A model generated the notes under the pieces. That model did not search any database, was not told the DNA's origin, and saw only the letters and a list, made by a program, of their open reading frames with translations. 40,264 nt of DNA, taken from assembly GCA_944371325.1 (NCBI GenBank), contig CALVXO010000015.1, forward strand, positions 1 to 40,264, in the 5' to 3' direction. Position numbers and translations under genes: made by a program. Below are positions 22,957 to 34,700 of this stretch, one piece after another (the stretch's first letter is position 1; each line of letters opens with the position of its first letter). The DNA is from an uncultured Bacilli bacterium (GTDB lineage: Bacteria; Bacillota_I; Bacilli_A; RF39; UBA660).

Positions 22957-24552
22957 TTATTTTAAAATATATTCATAATTTTTATTTCTAATAGTAAATA
23001 TCAAAGAAATATTACTAGCATTTTCTATTTCTTTTAAAACTTCAATATAATAAATATTATTTTCTTTTAATCTTTGACTTTTCAATTCAACTAAATTCAA
23101 TTGTTGTGTTTTTTCTTCACCATCTATAGTATATTTAATTACTCCAAATTTTTCTATAAAGTCGTATAAATCATATACTCCATCTAACTTCTTTTCAACT
23201 TCTAAAACACCTTGAATTTTTAATATAGTTTTAGAATAATTAGTATTTATTGAAGGTTTTATGTATTCATATGACTTAATACATTCATCAGATACACAAA
23301 AATCATAAGATAGTTTATATTGTGATTTCAAATCAAAAGCATCAATTTTTATTTTATAATCTGGTAATATACTATCAACAAATTCTAAATCATTACCTAA
23401 TGTTGCTGTAGTTTTCGAATCAATACCTACTAAATCATTATATTTTATTTTTACCTTTGTTGATGCAAAATCACCATTTTTATCAACGTTTGTTTTATCA
23501 ACAAAAGAGAAAACTATTTTATCTTTTATAAGTTGCTTAGGGATTTTATAAATTAAAACTTTTTCTTCTGTGTCATTACCTATATTTTCTCCCTCATAGA
23601 CATCTCCAAAATCAAAAAAACTTTCCCTATTTTCTACTATTGGAGTATACACATAATTTCCAATTAAAATCTTTGTTGTTGCCATATCCAAACCAATTGG
23701 ATTTTTTGTATTATTCTTTATTTTCACTCTTAACAACAAATAGTAATCATCTGTTAATTTAGCGCCTTTATAATTAGTGTTAACTAAATAACTATCTGTA
23801 AGAACTAAAGTAAAATTATTACCATAAAAATATTCATTTTGCTTTATAGTCTTATCCCCAGTGGTTACAATTATAATAATAGCCGCTAAACTTATTAGAA
23901 CAAATGCTGATGCAACAGATCTTATAATAAGTTTATTTTCTTTATAAAAATATTTGGTAAATCTAATAAATCTTCTAAGTTTACGTAATTTTTTATTGCC
24001 ATCAAATTTTAATTCTACTTCGATTTCTTCATTATCTTGCTCATCTATTTCAAGAGTTTTTAATTCAGTTTCAAAATCAAATTTCTTTAAATCAAATCCT
24101 ACGCCTCTTATAAAAACAAAAATTAAACAAACTAATTGAAGAATGAAAGAAATTGTCGTTAAATCTCGTACTAATAGTAAAGTTTGTGACTCAATCAAAG
24201 ATAAGGTTAATGTATTTAGAGTAGATTTTGCAAGTTGAACAATTACAAAAGTATATATATTTAATAATATTATTAAGATGTATAAAATATATGGCTTTTG
24301 TTTCACTATCATAACTATTAATACAATGACTGAAAGTAATATAATTAAAATTGGAACAAGTTGAAATAATCCCGGCATAAGTGGTGTTAATAAATCCTGA
24401 CCTATAACATTAATTACTTCAGTACTATATTCATTAAAAAAATCAACTAATTGTTTTATTCTATAAATCAAATAAAATGTTAAAACTGTCATTATCAAAT
24501 GAATCAGTTTAAAATGCCTTATGAAAAAAGCATAAGGTTTTCTTAGTACCAT
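22957..24552 (-). CDS. Unknown polytopic membrane protein with large extracellular domain
   Basis: 531 residues from ATG 24552 (AAGGTGAGG upstream; a GTG at 24561 overlaps that site). Four helices (about 10-30, 45-82 as two, 92-110, 120-150) are followed by an acidic/basic cytoplasmic segment, a fifth helix (about 210-232) and a 300-residue outside domain of beta-rich repeats (with FYGNNFTLVLTDSYLVNTNY at its start and several beta-sandwich-like stretches, DUF4352-like in feel). I do not recognise the family. It is the first gene of the Tad operon, downstream of the promoter at 24577-24605, and is a candidate operon-specific surface or platform protein. Confidence 0.65.
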   Translation of the reverse strand: MVLRKPYAFFIRHFKLIHLIMTVLTFYLIYRIKQLVDFFNEYSTEVINVIGQDLLTPLMPGLFQLVPILIILLSVIVLIVMIVKQKPYILYILIILLNIYTFVIVQLAKSTLNTLTLSLIESQTLLLVRDLTTISFILQLVCLIFVFIRGVGFDLKKFDFETELKTLEIDEQDNEEIEVELKFDGNKKLRKLRRFIRFTKYFYKENKLIIRSVASAFVLISLAAIIIIVTTGDKTIKQNEYFYGNNFTLVLTDSYLVNTNYKGAKLTDDYYLLLRVKIKNNTKNPIGLDMATTKILIGNYVYTPIVENRESFFDFGDVYEGENIGNDTEEKVLIYKIPKQLIKDKIVFSFVDKTNVDKNGDFASTKVKIKYNDLVGIDSKTTATLGNDLEFVDSILPDYKIKIDAFDLKSQYKLSYDFCVSDECIKSYEYIKPSINTNYSKTILKIQGVLEVEKKLDGVYDLYDFIEKFGVIKYTIDGEEKTQQLNLVELKSQRLKENNIYYIEVLKEIENASNISLIFTIRNKNYEYILK

Positions 24553-24576
24553 AAGCCTCACCTTTATTCTAATAAA

Positions 24577-24605
24577 ATTATATAATATTTAATAATATAT
24601 TTCAA
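24577..24605 (-). promoter_or_regulatory. Promoter of the Tad operon
   Basis: TTGAAA (24605-24600), a 17-base spacer and TATAAT (24582-24577), 25 bases upstream of the first Tad gene start. Confidence 0.75.
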
Positions 24606-24610
24606 TATAA

Positions 24611-24635
24611 AAAGAAAAAAGTTTTCACTTTTTTT
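24611..24635 (-). terminator. Terminator after tRNA-Gln
   Basis: A short AAAGT-GAAA-ACTTT hairpin followed by TTTTCTTTTT on the minus strand, between the tRNA and the Tad promoter. The arms are weak. Confidence 0.55.
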
Positions 24636-24645
24636 ATATTTAATA

Positions 24646-24719
24646 TGGCTGCCCTAATTAGATTCGAACTAATGATCACGGAGTCAGAGTCCGCCGCCTT
24701 ACCGCTTGGCCATAGGGCA
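24646..24719 (-). tRNA. tRNA-Gln (anticodon CTG)
   Basis: 74 bases including an encoded CCA. The acceptor stem TGCCCTA/TAGGGCA pairs perfectly, the T-arm ATTAG-TTCGAAT-CTAAT is intact, the D-loop GCGGTAAGGC is normal, and the anticodon loop CTCTGAC gives CTG, which reads CAG glutamine codons. It lies between pflA and the Tad operon and is probably transcribed with pflBA. Confidence 0.93.
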
Positions 24720-24729
24720 ATGAAACAAA

Positions 24730-25431
24730 TTATATTGTTTCATATAATTTGTATAATTCTTGACATTTTTCTTTGTCCATAGGTTTGGTATCTTTTAAAC
24801 GATAATTAATATTTAATTTTTTATATTTTGGGACGCCAATTGTTGTATATGGTAGAAATTCTACCTTTTCAATATTGTAATTTTTTAAAAATTTTTTTAA
24901 TTTTCTAATATAATCTTCGTTATCATTAATACCGGGAACAATTACTTGTCTTATCCACAGTCTTTTATTTAATTTTTGACATAAATCTAAGAAATTTATT
25001 GATTCTTGAATTTTTTGTCCAGTCATTATTGTATATTTATCTTCTTCTATTGCTTTAATATCCATCATGACTAAATCAACATATTTTAATACCTCTTCAT
25101 TTTTAGTGCCACCAAAACCAGCAGTGTCTAAACAAGTATTTATTCCAAATTGTTGACATTTTTTTAATATGTCTATTAAAAAATCAGTTTGAAGAAGGGG
25201 CTCTCCACCAGAAAATGTAACTCCTCCTTCACTTCCAAAATAACCTTTATATTTTAGTATTCTTTTTAATAATTCATCGGTTGTTATTTTTAAACCTTTA
25301 TTTTGTTCCCATGTTTCAGGATTATGACAAAATAAACATCTTAATTTGCATCCTTGCATAAAAACTACAAATCTTATGCCAGGGCCATCTACTAAACCCA
25401 TTGTTTCAATTGAATTAATATATCCTTCCAT
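24730..25431 (-). CDS. pflA: Pyruvate formate-lyase activating enzyme
   Basis: The 233-residue radical SAM enzyme that installs the glycyl radical on PflB using a [4Fe-4S] cluster and S-adenosylmethionine. The cluster cysteines are C28, C32 and C35 (GCKLRCLFCHNPETW), and the SAM/glycyl-activase motifs GGVTFSGGEPLLQ and DIKAIEEDKY are intact. The normal length is about 240. Its start coincides with the end of pflB, so the two are coupled. Oxygen-sensitive chemistry suggests anaerobic growth. Confidence 0.96.
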   Translation of the reverse strand: MEGYINSIETMGLVDGPGIRFVVFMQGCKLRCLFCHNPETWEQNKGLKITTDELLKRILKYKGYFGSEGGVTFSGGEPLLQTDFLIDILKKCQQFGINTCLDTAGFGGTKNEEVLKYVDLVMMDIKAIEEDKYTIMTGQKIQESINFLDLCQKLNKRLWIRQVIVPGINDNEDYIRKLKKFLKNYNIEKVEFLPYTTIGVPKYKKLNINYRLKDTKPMDKEKCQELYKLYETI

Positions 25432-27653
25432 TAAACACCTTCATGGAATGTTCTACTAATAACTTCAAGTTGTTGTTCTCTACTTAATCTATTGAAATGA
25501 ACTGCATATCCTGATACTCTTATTGTTAAATTAGGATAATCATCAGGATGTTCCATGGCATCAATTAATTGTTCTCTATTTAAAACATTAACATTTAAAT
25601 GATGTGCTCCTTGTTTAAAGTAACCATCTAAAATATTAACTAAATTTTTAATTCTTTCTTCTTCTGTATGACCTAATGCATTTGGAATAATTGAGAATGT
25701 ATTAGATATACCATCTTGGCATACATCTTTGTAAGGTATTTTAGCAACAGAATTTAATGAAGCTAAAGCGCCACTACTATCTCTTCCATGCATAGGATTA
25801 GCACCAGGAGCAAATGGAACACCTTTTTTTCTTCCATCAGGAGTAGATCCCGTTTTTTTACCATAAACAACATTAGAAGTAATAGTTAATACTGACAATG
25901 TATGTTTAGCATTTTTATATAATGGATGTTTTTTTAATTCTTTTATAAATGTTTTTACAATATCAACAGCAATACTATCTACACGGTCATCATCATTACC
26001 ATATTTAGGATAATCTCCTTCAATTTCAAAATCAATAGCAATTCCATCTTCATTTCTAATTGGTTTTACTTTAGCGTATTTAATAGCTGATAAAGAATCA
26101 GTTGCTACAGATAATCCAGCTACTCCAAATGCCATTAAATGTTCAACATTTGTATCATGCAAAGCCATTTGAGCTTTTTCGTATGCATATTTATCATGCA
26201 TATAGTGAATTATATTCATCGCATCAACATACGTTTTTGCAATGCTCTCTAACATTTTATAATATGCTTTTTTAGTTTTTTCATAATCTAATACTTCATC
26301 AGTTATTTTATCTATACCTTCAACAACTAATTTACCACTCATTTCGTCATAGCCACCATTAATAGCATATAATAATGATTTTGCTAAATTACATCTTGCT
26401 CCAAAGAATTGCATTTGTTTACCAACTTTCATAGCTGATACACAGCATGCAATAGCGTAATCATCACCATATATTGGTCGCATTATATCATCGTTTTCAT
26501 ATTGAATAGCATCAGTTAAAATAGATATTTTTGAACAATATTTTTTAAAGTTTTCTGGTAAATTATTTGACCATAAAACAGTTAAATTTGGTTCAGGTGA
26601 AGAACCTAAATTAATTAATGTGTGTAAATATCTATAACTATTTTTAGTAACTAAGCTTTTTCCATTTAAAGCCATACCACCTAATGATTCAGTTACCCAA
26701 GTAGGATCACCTGCAAATAATTCATTATATTCAGGTGTTCTTAAATGTCTTGCAATTCTTAGTTTAATAACAAATTGGTCAATAATTTCCTGAGCTTCTT
26801 TTTCTGTTATTACTTTATCTTCTAAATCTCTTTCAATATAAATATCTAAGAATGTTGAAGTTCTTCCTAAACTCATAGCAGCTCCATTGTTTTCTTTAAT
26901 AGCTGCTAAATAGCCAAAATATAACCATTGAGTTGCTTCTTTAGCGTTTGTAGCAGGTTTAGATATATCAAATCCATATTTTAAAGCCATACTTTTAATT
27001 TCATTTAATGCTTTAATTTGTTCACTAACTTCTTCTCTTAATCTAATTGTATTTTCGTTTATTTCAGTAATAGATTTTAAATCTTTTTTCTTTTCTTCAA
27101 TCAAAAAATCTATTCCATATAAAGCAATTCTTCTATAATCACCAATTATTCTACCTCTACCATAAGCATCAGGTAGTCCAGTTAATAAACCAGCACTTCT
27201 TGCTCTTCTAATTTCTTCAGTATAAGCATCAAAAACACCATCATTATGTGATTTTCGATATTCTTTAAAATGCTTGTCGATTGTTTCATCTAATTTATAA
27301 CCATAAGCTTCTAAGGATGTATGAGCCATTCTAATTCCACCGTATAAATTAACAATTCTTTTTAATGGCTTATCAGTTTGTAACCCAACAATAATTTCAT
27401 TATCTTTGTCTATATATCCAGGAGCAAAATTATCTATTCCAGAAATTAGTTTTGTTTCAACATCCAAAACGCCTTTTTTTAATTCTTCTTTAGTTAATTC
27501 ATTAACTTTATCTAATACTTTTTTTGTTTTGTCAGTTATACCTTCTAAAAAAGATTCATCACCTAAATACTCTTTATAATTATTTAAAATGAAGTCTTCA
27601 ACATTAATTTCATGTTTCCATTTTTCACCTTTAAACTTATTCCATGCTTCCAT
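25431..27653 (-). CDS. pflB: Pyruvate formate-lyase (formate C-acetyltransferase)
   Basis: A 740-residue glycyl radical enzyme that cleaves pyruvate with CoA into acetyl-CoA and formate. The active cysteines are C403 and C404 (IACCVSAM) and the radical glycine is G715 in RVSGYAVHF. The length and order are normal for the Bacillota pflB-pflA pair. GGAGG precedes the ATG, with an extended -10 box TGTTATACT upstream. It is a key enzyme of mixed-acid fermentation, cytoplasmic. Confidence 0.97.
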   Translation of the reverse strand: MEAWNKFKGEKWKHEINVEDFILNNYKEYLGDESFLEGITDKTKKVLDKVNELTKEELKKGVLDVETKLISGIDNFAPGYIDKDNEIIVGLQTDKPLKRIVNLYGGIRMAHTSLEAYGYKLDETIDKHFKEYRKSHNDGVFDAYTEEIRRARSAGLLTGLPDAYGRGRIIGDYRRIALYGIDFLIEEKKKDLKSITEINENTIRLREEVSEQIKALNEIKSMALKYGFDISKPATNAKEATQWLYFGYLAAIKENNGAAMSLGRTSTFLDIYIERDLEDKVITEKEAQEIIDQFVIKLRIARHLRTPEYNELFAGDPTWVTESLGGMALNGKSLVTKNSYRYLHTLINLGSSPEPNLTVLWSNNLPENFKKYCSKISILTDAIQYENDDIMRPIYGDDYAIACCVSAMKVGKQMQFFGARCNLAKSLLYAINGGYDEMSGKLVVEGIDKITDEVLDYEKTKKAYYKMLESIAKTYVDAMNIIHYMHDKYAYEKAQMALHDTNVEHLMAFGVAGLSVATDSLSAIKYAKVKPIRNEDGIAIDFEIEGDYPKYGNDDDRVDSIAVDIVKTFIKELKKHPLYKNAKHTLSVLTITSNVVYGKKTGSTPDGRKKGVPFAPGANPMHGRDSSGALASLNSVAKIPYKDVCQDGISNTFSIIPNALGHTEEERIKNLVNILDGYFKQGAHHLNVNVLNREQLIDAMEHPDDYPNLTIRVSGYAVHFNRLSREQQLEVISRTFHEGV

Positions 27654-27674
27654 TTCATTACCTCCATCCTGTAT

Positions 27675-27688
27675 ATTAGTATAACATA
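27675..27688 (-). promoter_or_regulatory. Extended -10 promoter of pflBA
   Basis: TGTTATACT on the minus strand just upstream of the pflB ribosome site, with no clear -35. The rest of the 27653-27955 gap holds only the terminator listed next; I see nothing else in it. Confidence 0.45.
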
Positions 27689-27913
27689 TTTTTACAAAAA
27701 ATTAGCTATTTTTTAGTATATTTATTTTCTCTTGTCATTTAATGATAATTAACAAACTAACTATTCTATTAGCAATTTAATTTAAAAAGTTTAAGCAACT
27801 ATCTATTTGATTATTTACAATGAGCCAATTTTTAATACTCAAGTCTTAACAACTAATAAATATCAGTTTTATATATAATGTAGCATAATTTTGGCAAATT
27901 ATATTATTAAACG

Positions 27914-27945
27914 AAAAAATCACGAAATAACAAAATCGCGATTTT
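27914..27945 (-). terminator. Terminator after the 125-residue gene
   Basis: AAATCGCGA and TCACGATTT-like arms (27944-27936 and 27925-27917) with one mismatch, followed by TTTTTT on the minus strand. Confidence 0.65.
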
Positions 27946-27954
27946 ATATTAATA

Positions 27955-28332
27955 TTATCTTCTTCCACTTTTTTTCTCAAAACTTTCAGCAACTTCAGGG
28001 TTCATATTAACATTTGCACTTTCTTGGAACTCTTTTAATTGTTGCATTGATGGAAACTTAAAAACAAAACGTAATTTTCCTTGCTCTACTTTTTGAGATT
28101 TTAAAATAGCTCCACAACTTCCAGCCCACTTACAAACTGCTCTTGCTCTATCATAACTTTCTTTATCTTGAGTTATTTGTGCTTCATCTCTTTTGACAAC
28201 ATATCTGTTTTCTGCAGAATGTATATCTTTTGACATAACAATGTGATCTCGTTCTGGGCATTGAATAGATACAGATGCTGTTAAATTATTATAATCATAT
28301 TTTTTAATTATATTGACTTTTATTTCACTCAT
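27955..28332 (-). CDS. Unknown 125-residue protein
   Basis: Starts behind GAAGGAGGAATTT and reads MSEIKVNIIKKYDYNNLTAS. It contains a central ARAVCKWAGSCGAILKS segment with two cysteines (about residues 68 and 72), aromatic/acidic strands (GKLRFVFKFPSMQQLKEF) and a basic tail, GRR. No family is recognised. It is a monocistronic unit with its own terminator, between pflB and the mobile-element remnant. It could be host or element DNA. Confidence 0.6.
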   Translation of the reverse strand: MSEIKVNIIKKYDYNNLTASVSIQCPERDHIVMSKDIHSAENRYVVKRDEAQITQDKESYDRARAVCKWAGSCGAILKSQKVEQGKLRFVFKFPSMQQLKEFQESANVNMNPEVAESFEKKSGRR

Positions 28333-28389
28333 AAATTCCTCCTTCGAAATAATTATATCATATCCTGAATATATTTGAAAAAAATTAAA

Positions 28390-28569
28390 TTATTTTTCTT
28401 TATTTAAATTAAAAATTTCAATATCATAATTTTCTAAAACACTATCTTTATGTATATTCTTTATCATATCAAATATAAAGTTTACTATATAATATGAATA
28501 TTATTTTTTCAAACTAATCTCCATTTCATCGATTCTTCTCACTTGAAATAGATATTTTGCTTGAATGGA
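28390..28569 (-). pseudogene. Decayed ORF, possible recombinase C-terminal fragment
   Basis: One frame of 60 codons with a single internal TAA: VRRIDEMEISLKK, stop, then YSYYIVNFIFDM. Its first part resembles the serine-recombinase segments VMRYIDDIELEEIN and [14 protein letters not shown] of the two elements downstream, and it follows a recombinase-type promoter (28574-28602) in the same order as in the intact element. The match is short, so the identity is weak. Confidence 0.3.
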
Positions 28570-28573
28570 TTAT

Positions 28574-28635
28574 AATTTATCACTTTTTTAATAAAATGTC
28601 AAATCTTTGACATAAATCGTAATTTGAAATAAAAT
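28574..28635. promoter_or_regulatory. Palindromic bidirectional promoter
   Basis: The perfect palindrome ATGTCAAA-TC-TTTGACAT (28596-28613) supplies TTGACA on both strands. Rightward: TTGACA (28607-28612), 17 bases, TAAAAT (28630-28635). Leftward: TTGACA (28602-28597), 17 bases, TAAATT (28579-28574). The leftward one aligns with the recombinase promoter at 34804-34831. No plus-strand gene follows the rightward one; only a hairpin (AAACATTTT/AAATGTTT) is seen. Otherwise the 28332-28722 gap holds the decayed ORF only. Confidence 0.5.
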
Positions 28636-28721
28636 TGATAAACATTTTAAAAACCTTTGATTTATTCTTTTAAATGTTTAATTAATATCTTATTACTTAA
28701 ATTTTCTATATAGATATTTAT

Positions 28722-28928
28722 TTAATAATTGAATACAAGAAATGTAATACCTTTAATTATTATTCTATGTGGTTCTACATAAGATAGGTTTGTTCTTTTT
28801 ATTGTTCTAATTGAACCTTTTTGTATTTCACATTTAGTATTGCAGAAACTACATACTATACATACTAATTCTAGTTTCTTTCTTAAAGACCCTTCAATAT
28901 CAATTTCTTGTTTAATAATATTTACCAT
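28722..28928 (-). pseudogene. Truncated copy of the recombinase-associated small protein
   Basis: 68 codons from ATG 28928 (AAAGGGATG site); an upstream in-frame ATG has no ribosome site. Its core (TNLSYVEPHRIIIKGITFLVFN) matches TNIAYIEPHKLEINEITYLFFN in the intact 91-residue gene at 34837. Here a TAA follows the core, but beyond it the same frame continues INIYIENLSNKI, resembling YINTLEKSI of the intact copy, so this copy has a nonsense change and a divergent tail. It also has three extra cysteines. The function of the family is unknown. Confidence 0.55.
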
Positions 28929-28954
28929 TAAATCATCCCTTTCTTTTACACAAC

Positions 28955-29037
28955 AAAAAATCAATTCCATTTCTAGAATTGATATTTATTAGTAAATTGA
29001 ACCGAAGTTCAACCAGATTCTTTAATGGTGCCATAGT
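28955..29037 (-). promoter_or_regulatory. Attenuator-type leader of the truncated small gene
   Basis: From a TATAAT at 29086-29081 a leader of about 145 bases contains the 13-base core ACTATGGCACCAT (29037-29025), a hairpin (TTGAACTTCGGTTCAA) and then a terminator (ATCAATTC/GAATTGAT plus five T, 28983-28955) just before the gene. The same layout occurs in front of the intact homologue at 34837. Confidence 0.6.
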
Positions 29038-29114
29038 GGTACACATTTGGAAATTTTTAAAAAGGTTAATTTCTATATCTATTATACTATAAAACCTATA
29101 TTTTTAAATCATTT

Positions 29115-30197
29115 TTATTTAATGTTTTTTAAAAAAGTATTTAAACTATGATACCACTTAAACATACCCAATTTTTTATCAGCATATTTTTGAAATTCCT
29201 CTTCGGTATAATTTTGATTAACATTTTTCCATCTGTTTAAAACTCTTTCATAACAAGTTTCTATGCTTGTTCTCATAACTATAATTTGTCCTTTTAATAT
29301 AGAGTAATCTTTTATATTTCTGTACTGTGCAGAATCAATGACAATGGTTTTATTACTATTTTTAAAATAATCTAAAACTTTTAAATAAAATTCATCAAAA
29401 TTAGTAAATAAGTAATCTTTTGGTTTATCTTTAAATATTTCTCTTAATTGAACACATTCTTTATTATTTGATAATTGATTACTAAAGAGTATATCAGTAT
29501 CTATTACAATATAATTATCATCATTAATATACTTATTACTAAAATAGGATTTGCCACTCCCTGATTCACCAGTAATATTTATAACTTTATCATCTGTTAG
29601 ATTTTTAACATATGGCTCTTTATCTATAAATCTGCTTATTAATAAATCAGATTTTATCTCATATAAATAGGTTTCAATTTGCTTCACTAAATCATTAGTA
29701 TCTTTTCTATCATCTTTATTGCCATGAGATATAAAATCTTTCCATTCTTCCAAAACTAAATCAATATTTTCTTTATTAACTTTGTCCCTTAAAATTTGAA
29801 ATGCTGTCTTTTTATAATTCATAATACTAACAACACCTAATGCCTTATAATATGATTTTTCTGGTATTCTAGAAATTTTATAAAAATGAAGAGCCATCTC
29901 ATCATCAACTTTTCTAGGATTACTTATAATTATTTTATTTGTTCTATATATTGTTGTAGCTCCCTCTAATTTAATATTTTCTGCATCTTCTGGAACTATA
30001 ACATCATAAATTGTATCACCACGATGTAACCATCTTAATATAGAATCTTCAGAGCAATAATTAAATCCACCAAAATCTTTCCCATGTTCAGCATTAGGAT
30101 TCCAATTATTTGCAACATTAACTTCATCAATTTTATATTTAAAATCACTTTTAGCACCTGAAGTAGTGCCATACATCACTTTTACGTACTTTTCCAT
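29115..30197 (-). CDS. Two-domain protein: unknown N-terminal domain and P-loop kinase-like domain
   Basis: 360 residues. The N-terminal 180 residues (VMYGTTSGAKSDFKYKIDE near the start, then DFGGFNYCSEDSILRWLHRGDTIYDV) form a domain of unknown function that I have seen in gut Bacillota in front of kinase domains. The C-terminal part (about 200-360) is a P-loop domain with GESGSGKS at residues 210-217, a Walker B-like TIVIDSAQY and the lid-like RTSIETCYERVLNRW. It could act as a nucleotide or small-molecule kinase, possibly a toxin-like one. The gene follows the histidine phosphatase by 11 bases, in one operon. Confidence 0.7.
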   Translation of the reverse strand: MEKYVKVMYGTTSGAKSDFKYKIDEVNVANNWNPNAEHGKDFGGFNYCSEDSILRWLHRGDTIYDVIVPEDAENIKLEGATTIYRTNKIIISNPRKVDDEMALHFYKISRIPEKSYYKALGVVSIMNYKKTAFQILRDKVNKENIDLVLEEWKDFISHGNKDDRKDTNDLVKQIETYLYEIKSDLLISRFIDKEPYVKNLTDDKVINITGESGSGKSYFSNKYINDDNYIVIDTDILFSNQLSNNKECVQLREIFKDKPKDYLFTNFDEFYLKVLDYFKNSNKTIVIDSAQYRNIKDYSILKGQIIVMRTSIETCYERVLNRWKNVNQNYTEEEFQKYADKKLGMFKWYHSLNTFLKNIK

Positions 30198-30208
30198 TAA
30201 CTATAACC

Positions 30209-30817
30209 TCAATTCAATTTTATATTCTCTATATTAATTAAATTATGATCATCATCAAATTCTAATTTAAAAGTTTCACAGTATTCCCATTTGCCGTCAA
30301 AAAAAGTTTTACCTCTAAATTTATAATCACCAGTATAATCAATTTCACACCATTTACTAAATAAAGCAGCTAATGCTGTTGAATGTCCAACAATTAATAC
30401 CTTTTTATCAGAATAATTATTTAAAATGTTTATTAGTGAATTATACTCTCTATTAATCACTTCATTTATCGATTCTCCATTTGGTAATTTATAGTTAAAA
30501 TCATCAAATTGTTTCTTACCAAAATCTTTCGGTAATTCATCCCAATTATTTATACCAAATTTTCTTTCGCCAAAATTATCATCTATAAATAATTTATCTT
30601 TCGTAAAATATTTAGCAGTAGATATTGCTCTTACATAGTTAGAAGAAATTACCATGTCAAAATTGGCAAGTTCATTTAATTGACTCTTTTTTTTAGCTAA
30701 CTTTTCACCATTAATTGTTAATCCCCATTTTTCGTTTTGAATTTGTAATGAATCTTTATTATTTATACTGATAGGTTTTAATGGTTCAGAATGTCGCATA
30801 AAATATATCGTTTTCAT
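30209..30817 (-). CDS. Histidine phosphatase superfamily protein
   Basis: 202 residues from ATG 30817, which has AAGGAGATG upstream. The phospho-accepting His9 is in YFMRHSEP (residues 5-12), the second motif is GHSTALA near 144-150, and GESINEVINRE supplies the catalytic acidic region. Members hydrolyse phosphate esters (phosphoglycerate mutase-like or PhoE-like). Its substrate is unknown. It precedes the P-loop kinase gene, so a matched kinase/phosphatase pair is possible. It probably belongs to the integrated element as cargo. Confidence 0.87.
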   Translation of the reverse strand: MKTIYFMRHSEPLKPISINNKDSLQIQNEKWGLTINGEKLAKKKSQLNELANFDMVISSNYVRAISTAKYFTKDKLFIDDNFGERKFGINNWDELPKDFGKKQFDDFNYKLPNGESINEVINREYNSLINILNNYSDKKVLIVGHSTALAALFSKWCEIDYTGDYKFRGKTFFDGKWEYCETFKLEFDDDHNLINIENIKLN

Positions 30818-30858
30818 TTGCTTACATCTCCTTAATCTTATGACTTTAATATACCCAA

Positions 30859-30914
30859 AAGTGTATAACACTTTTGCACACCGTTATTGGCTCTGCCAAT
30901 AGCGTAGTGTGTTA
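30859..30914 (+). other. Predicted origin of transfer (oriT) of MobV type
   Basis: On the plus strand TAGTGTG|TTA (30905-30914) matches the pMV158 nick sequence as I recall it. It is preceded by the stem TATTGGC-TCT-GCCAATA (30885-30901), with outer CACAC (30877-30881) pairing to GTGTG (30907-30911), and by AAGTGT-ATA-ACACTT (30859-30873). This is the usual MobV oriT layout. The MobV relaxase encoded at 31581-32828 would nick here. Confidence 0.82.
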
Positions 30915-30924
30915 CTCTTTTGGA

Positions 30925-31338
30925 TTAGAAAATATTTACTATGTCTTCTACTTCGTTATTTTTTTTATTCTCATCATCATATATTACTTTGATTTTATAA
31001 TTTGTTTGCATTCCCATATATTCTAAATGTTTAATCCCAATAGAGTTTTGACTAGTTAATAATGAAAAATCGATTTGTTTTGCAAATACAGCAAAATCTT
31101 TATGTTCTAATATTGGAGTATCATCTATATATACTCTAATATTTTTTGCACTACATTCTCCATAATTAGAAATAACTATCTTTTTATTTATATATTTAAT
31201 TGTGATTTTTGATTTTTTCAAATTTTTTTTGTTTTTTTTGTATATAATCAATTCTTTTATTAAATCTTTAAATAATGCAATCAAAGATATTGCTAGAGCC
31301 AGCAACGACATCCAATTATTCTTAAAAAAATCAATCAT
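30925..31338 (-). CDS. Unknown membrane-anchored protein of the integrated element
   Basis: 137 residues: one N-terminal helix (about residues 9-25), a basic stretch with KKNKKNLKKSK, then a beta-rich soluble part (TIKYINKKIVISNYGECSAK) similar to small Ig-like domains. No function is recognised. It overlaps the end of the 68-residue gene upstream. The position near oriT suggests an accessory of mobilisation, entry exclusion or cargo. Confidence 0.6.
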   Translation of the reverse strand: MIDFFKNNWMSLLALAISLIALFKDLIKELIIYKKNKKNLKKSKITIKYINKKIVISNYGECSAKNIRVYIDDTPILEHKDFAVFAKQIDFSLLTSQNSIGIKHLEYMGMQTNYKIKVIYDDENKKNNEVEDIVNIF

Positions 31339-31541
31339 TTACCATTTAAGTCCTTTATTATACTATCCTTATATTCATTTATAACTTGCTCTTTTACTTG
31401 TTCTTTTTCATATTCCGTCATTTTATTCCATTGTTCTTCTGTATAGGGAAAAGAAACATGTGTTGGTTCTTCATATTTTTTTAACTTTTTCTTTATCTTC
31501 TCTAATCCACTTAAATCTAACTTAACTGTTGACTTTCCCAT
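31335..31541 (-). CDS. Unknown 68-residue basic protein of the element
   Basis: A small Lys/Glu-rich protein, helical throughout (LSGLEKIKKKLKKYEEP, then EYEKEQVKEQVINEYKDSI). The composition is highly charged and no domain is recognised. It starts behind GGAGGAAGTTACT, follows the MobV gene and overlaps the next gene by four bases (ATGA-type), so it is translated with the membrane protein at 30925. An accessory role in mobilisation is possible. Confidence 0.6.
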   Translation of the reverse strand: MGKSTVKLDLSGLEKIKKKLKKYEEPTHVSFPYTEEQWNKMTEYEKEQVKEQVINEYKDSIIKDLNGK

Positions 31542-31580
31542 AGTAACTTCCTCCTTCTTTTCTACATTATATCACATATT

Positions 31581-34630
<3,050 letters not shown>

Positions 34631-34650
34631 TCATCAACTCCTTTTTCCAT

Positions 34651-34700
34651 AAAAAAGAGGAGTCAAAAGCACTAACATTAAACTAATACCTTTGACTCCT
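34651..34700 (-). terminator. Attenuator terminator before the recombinase gene
   Basis: AGGAGTCAAA (34700-34691) pairs with TTTGACTCCT (34667-34658), followed by a run of six T, 24 bases before the recombinase start. The leader ORF at 34683-34790 enters and passes its 5' arm. Confidence 0.82.

Noticed and set aside
14769-24552. A conjugation (type IV secretion) locus, because of VirB2-like proteins
   Set aside because: There is no VirB4, VirD4 or VirB6 homologue; the ATPase and platform are of the Tad type.
24646-24719. The tRNA-Gln gene as attachment site of a mobile element
   Set aside because: The tRNA is intact and flanked by pflA and the Tad operon with no integrase or repeated tRNA end nearby.
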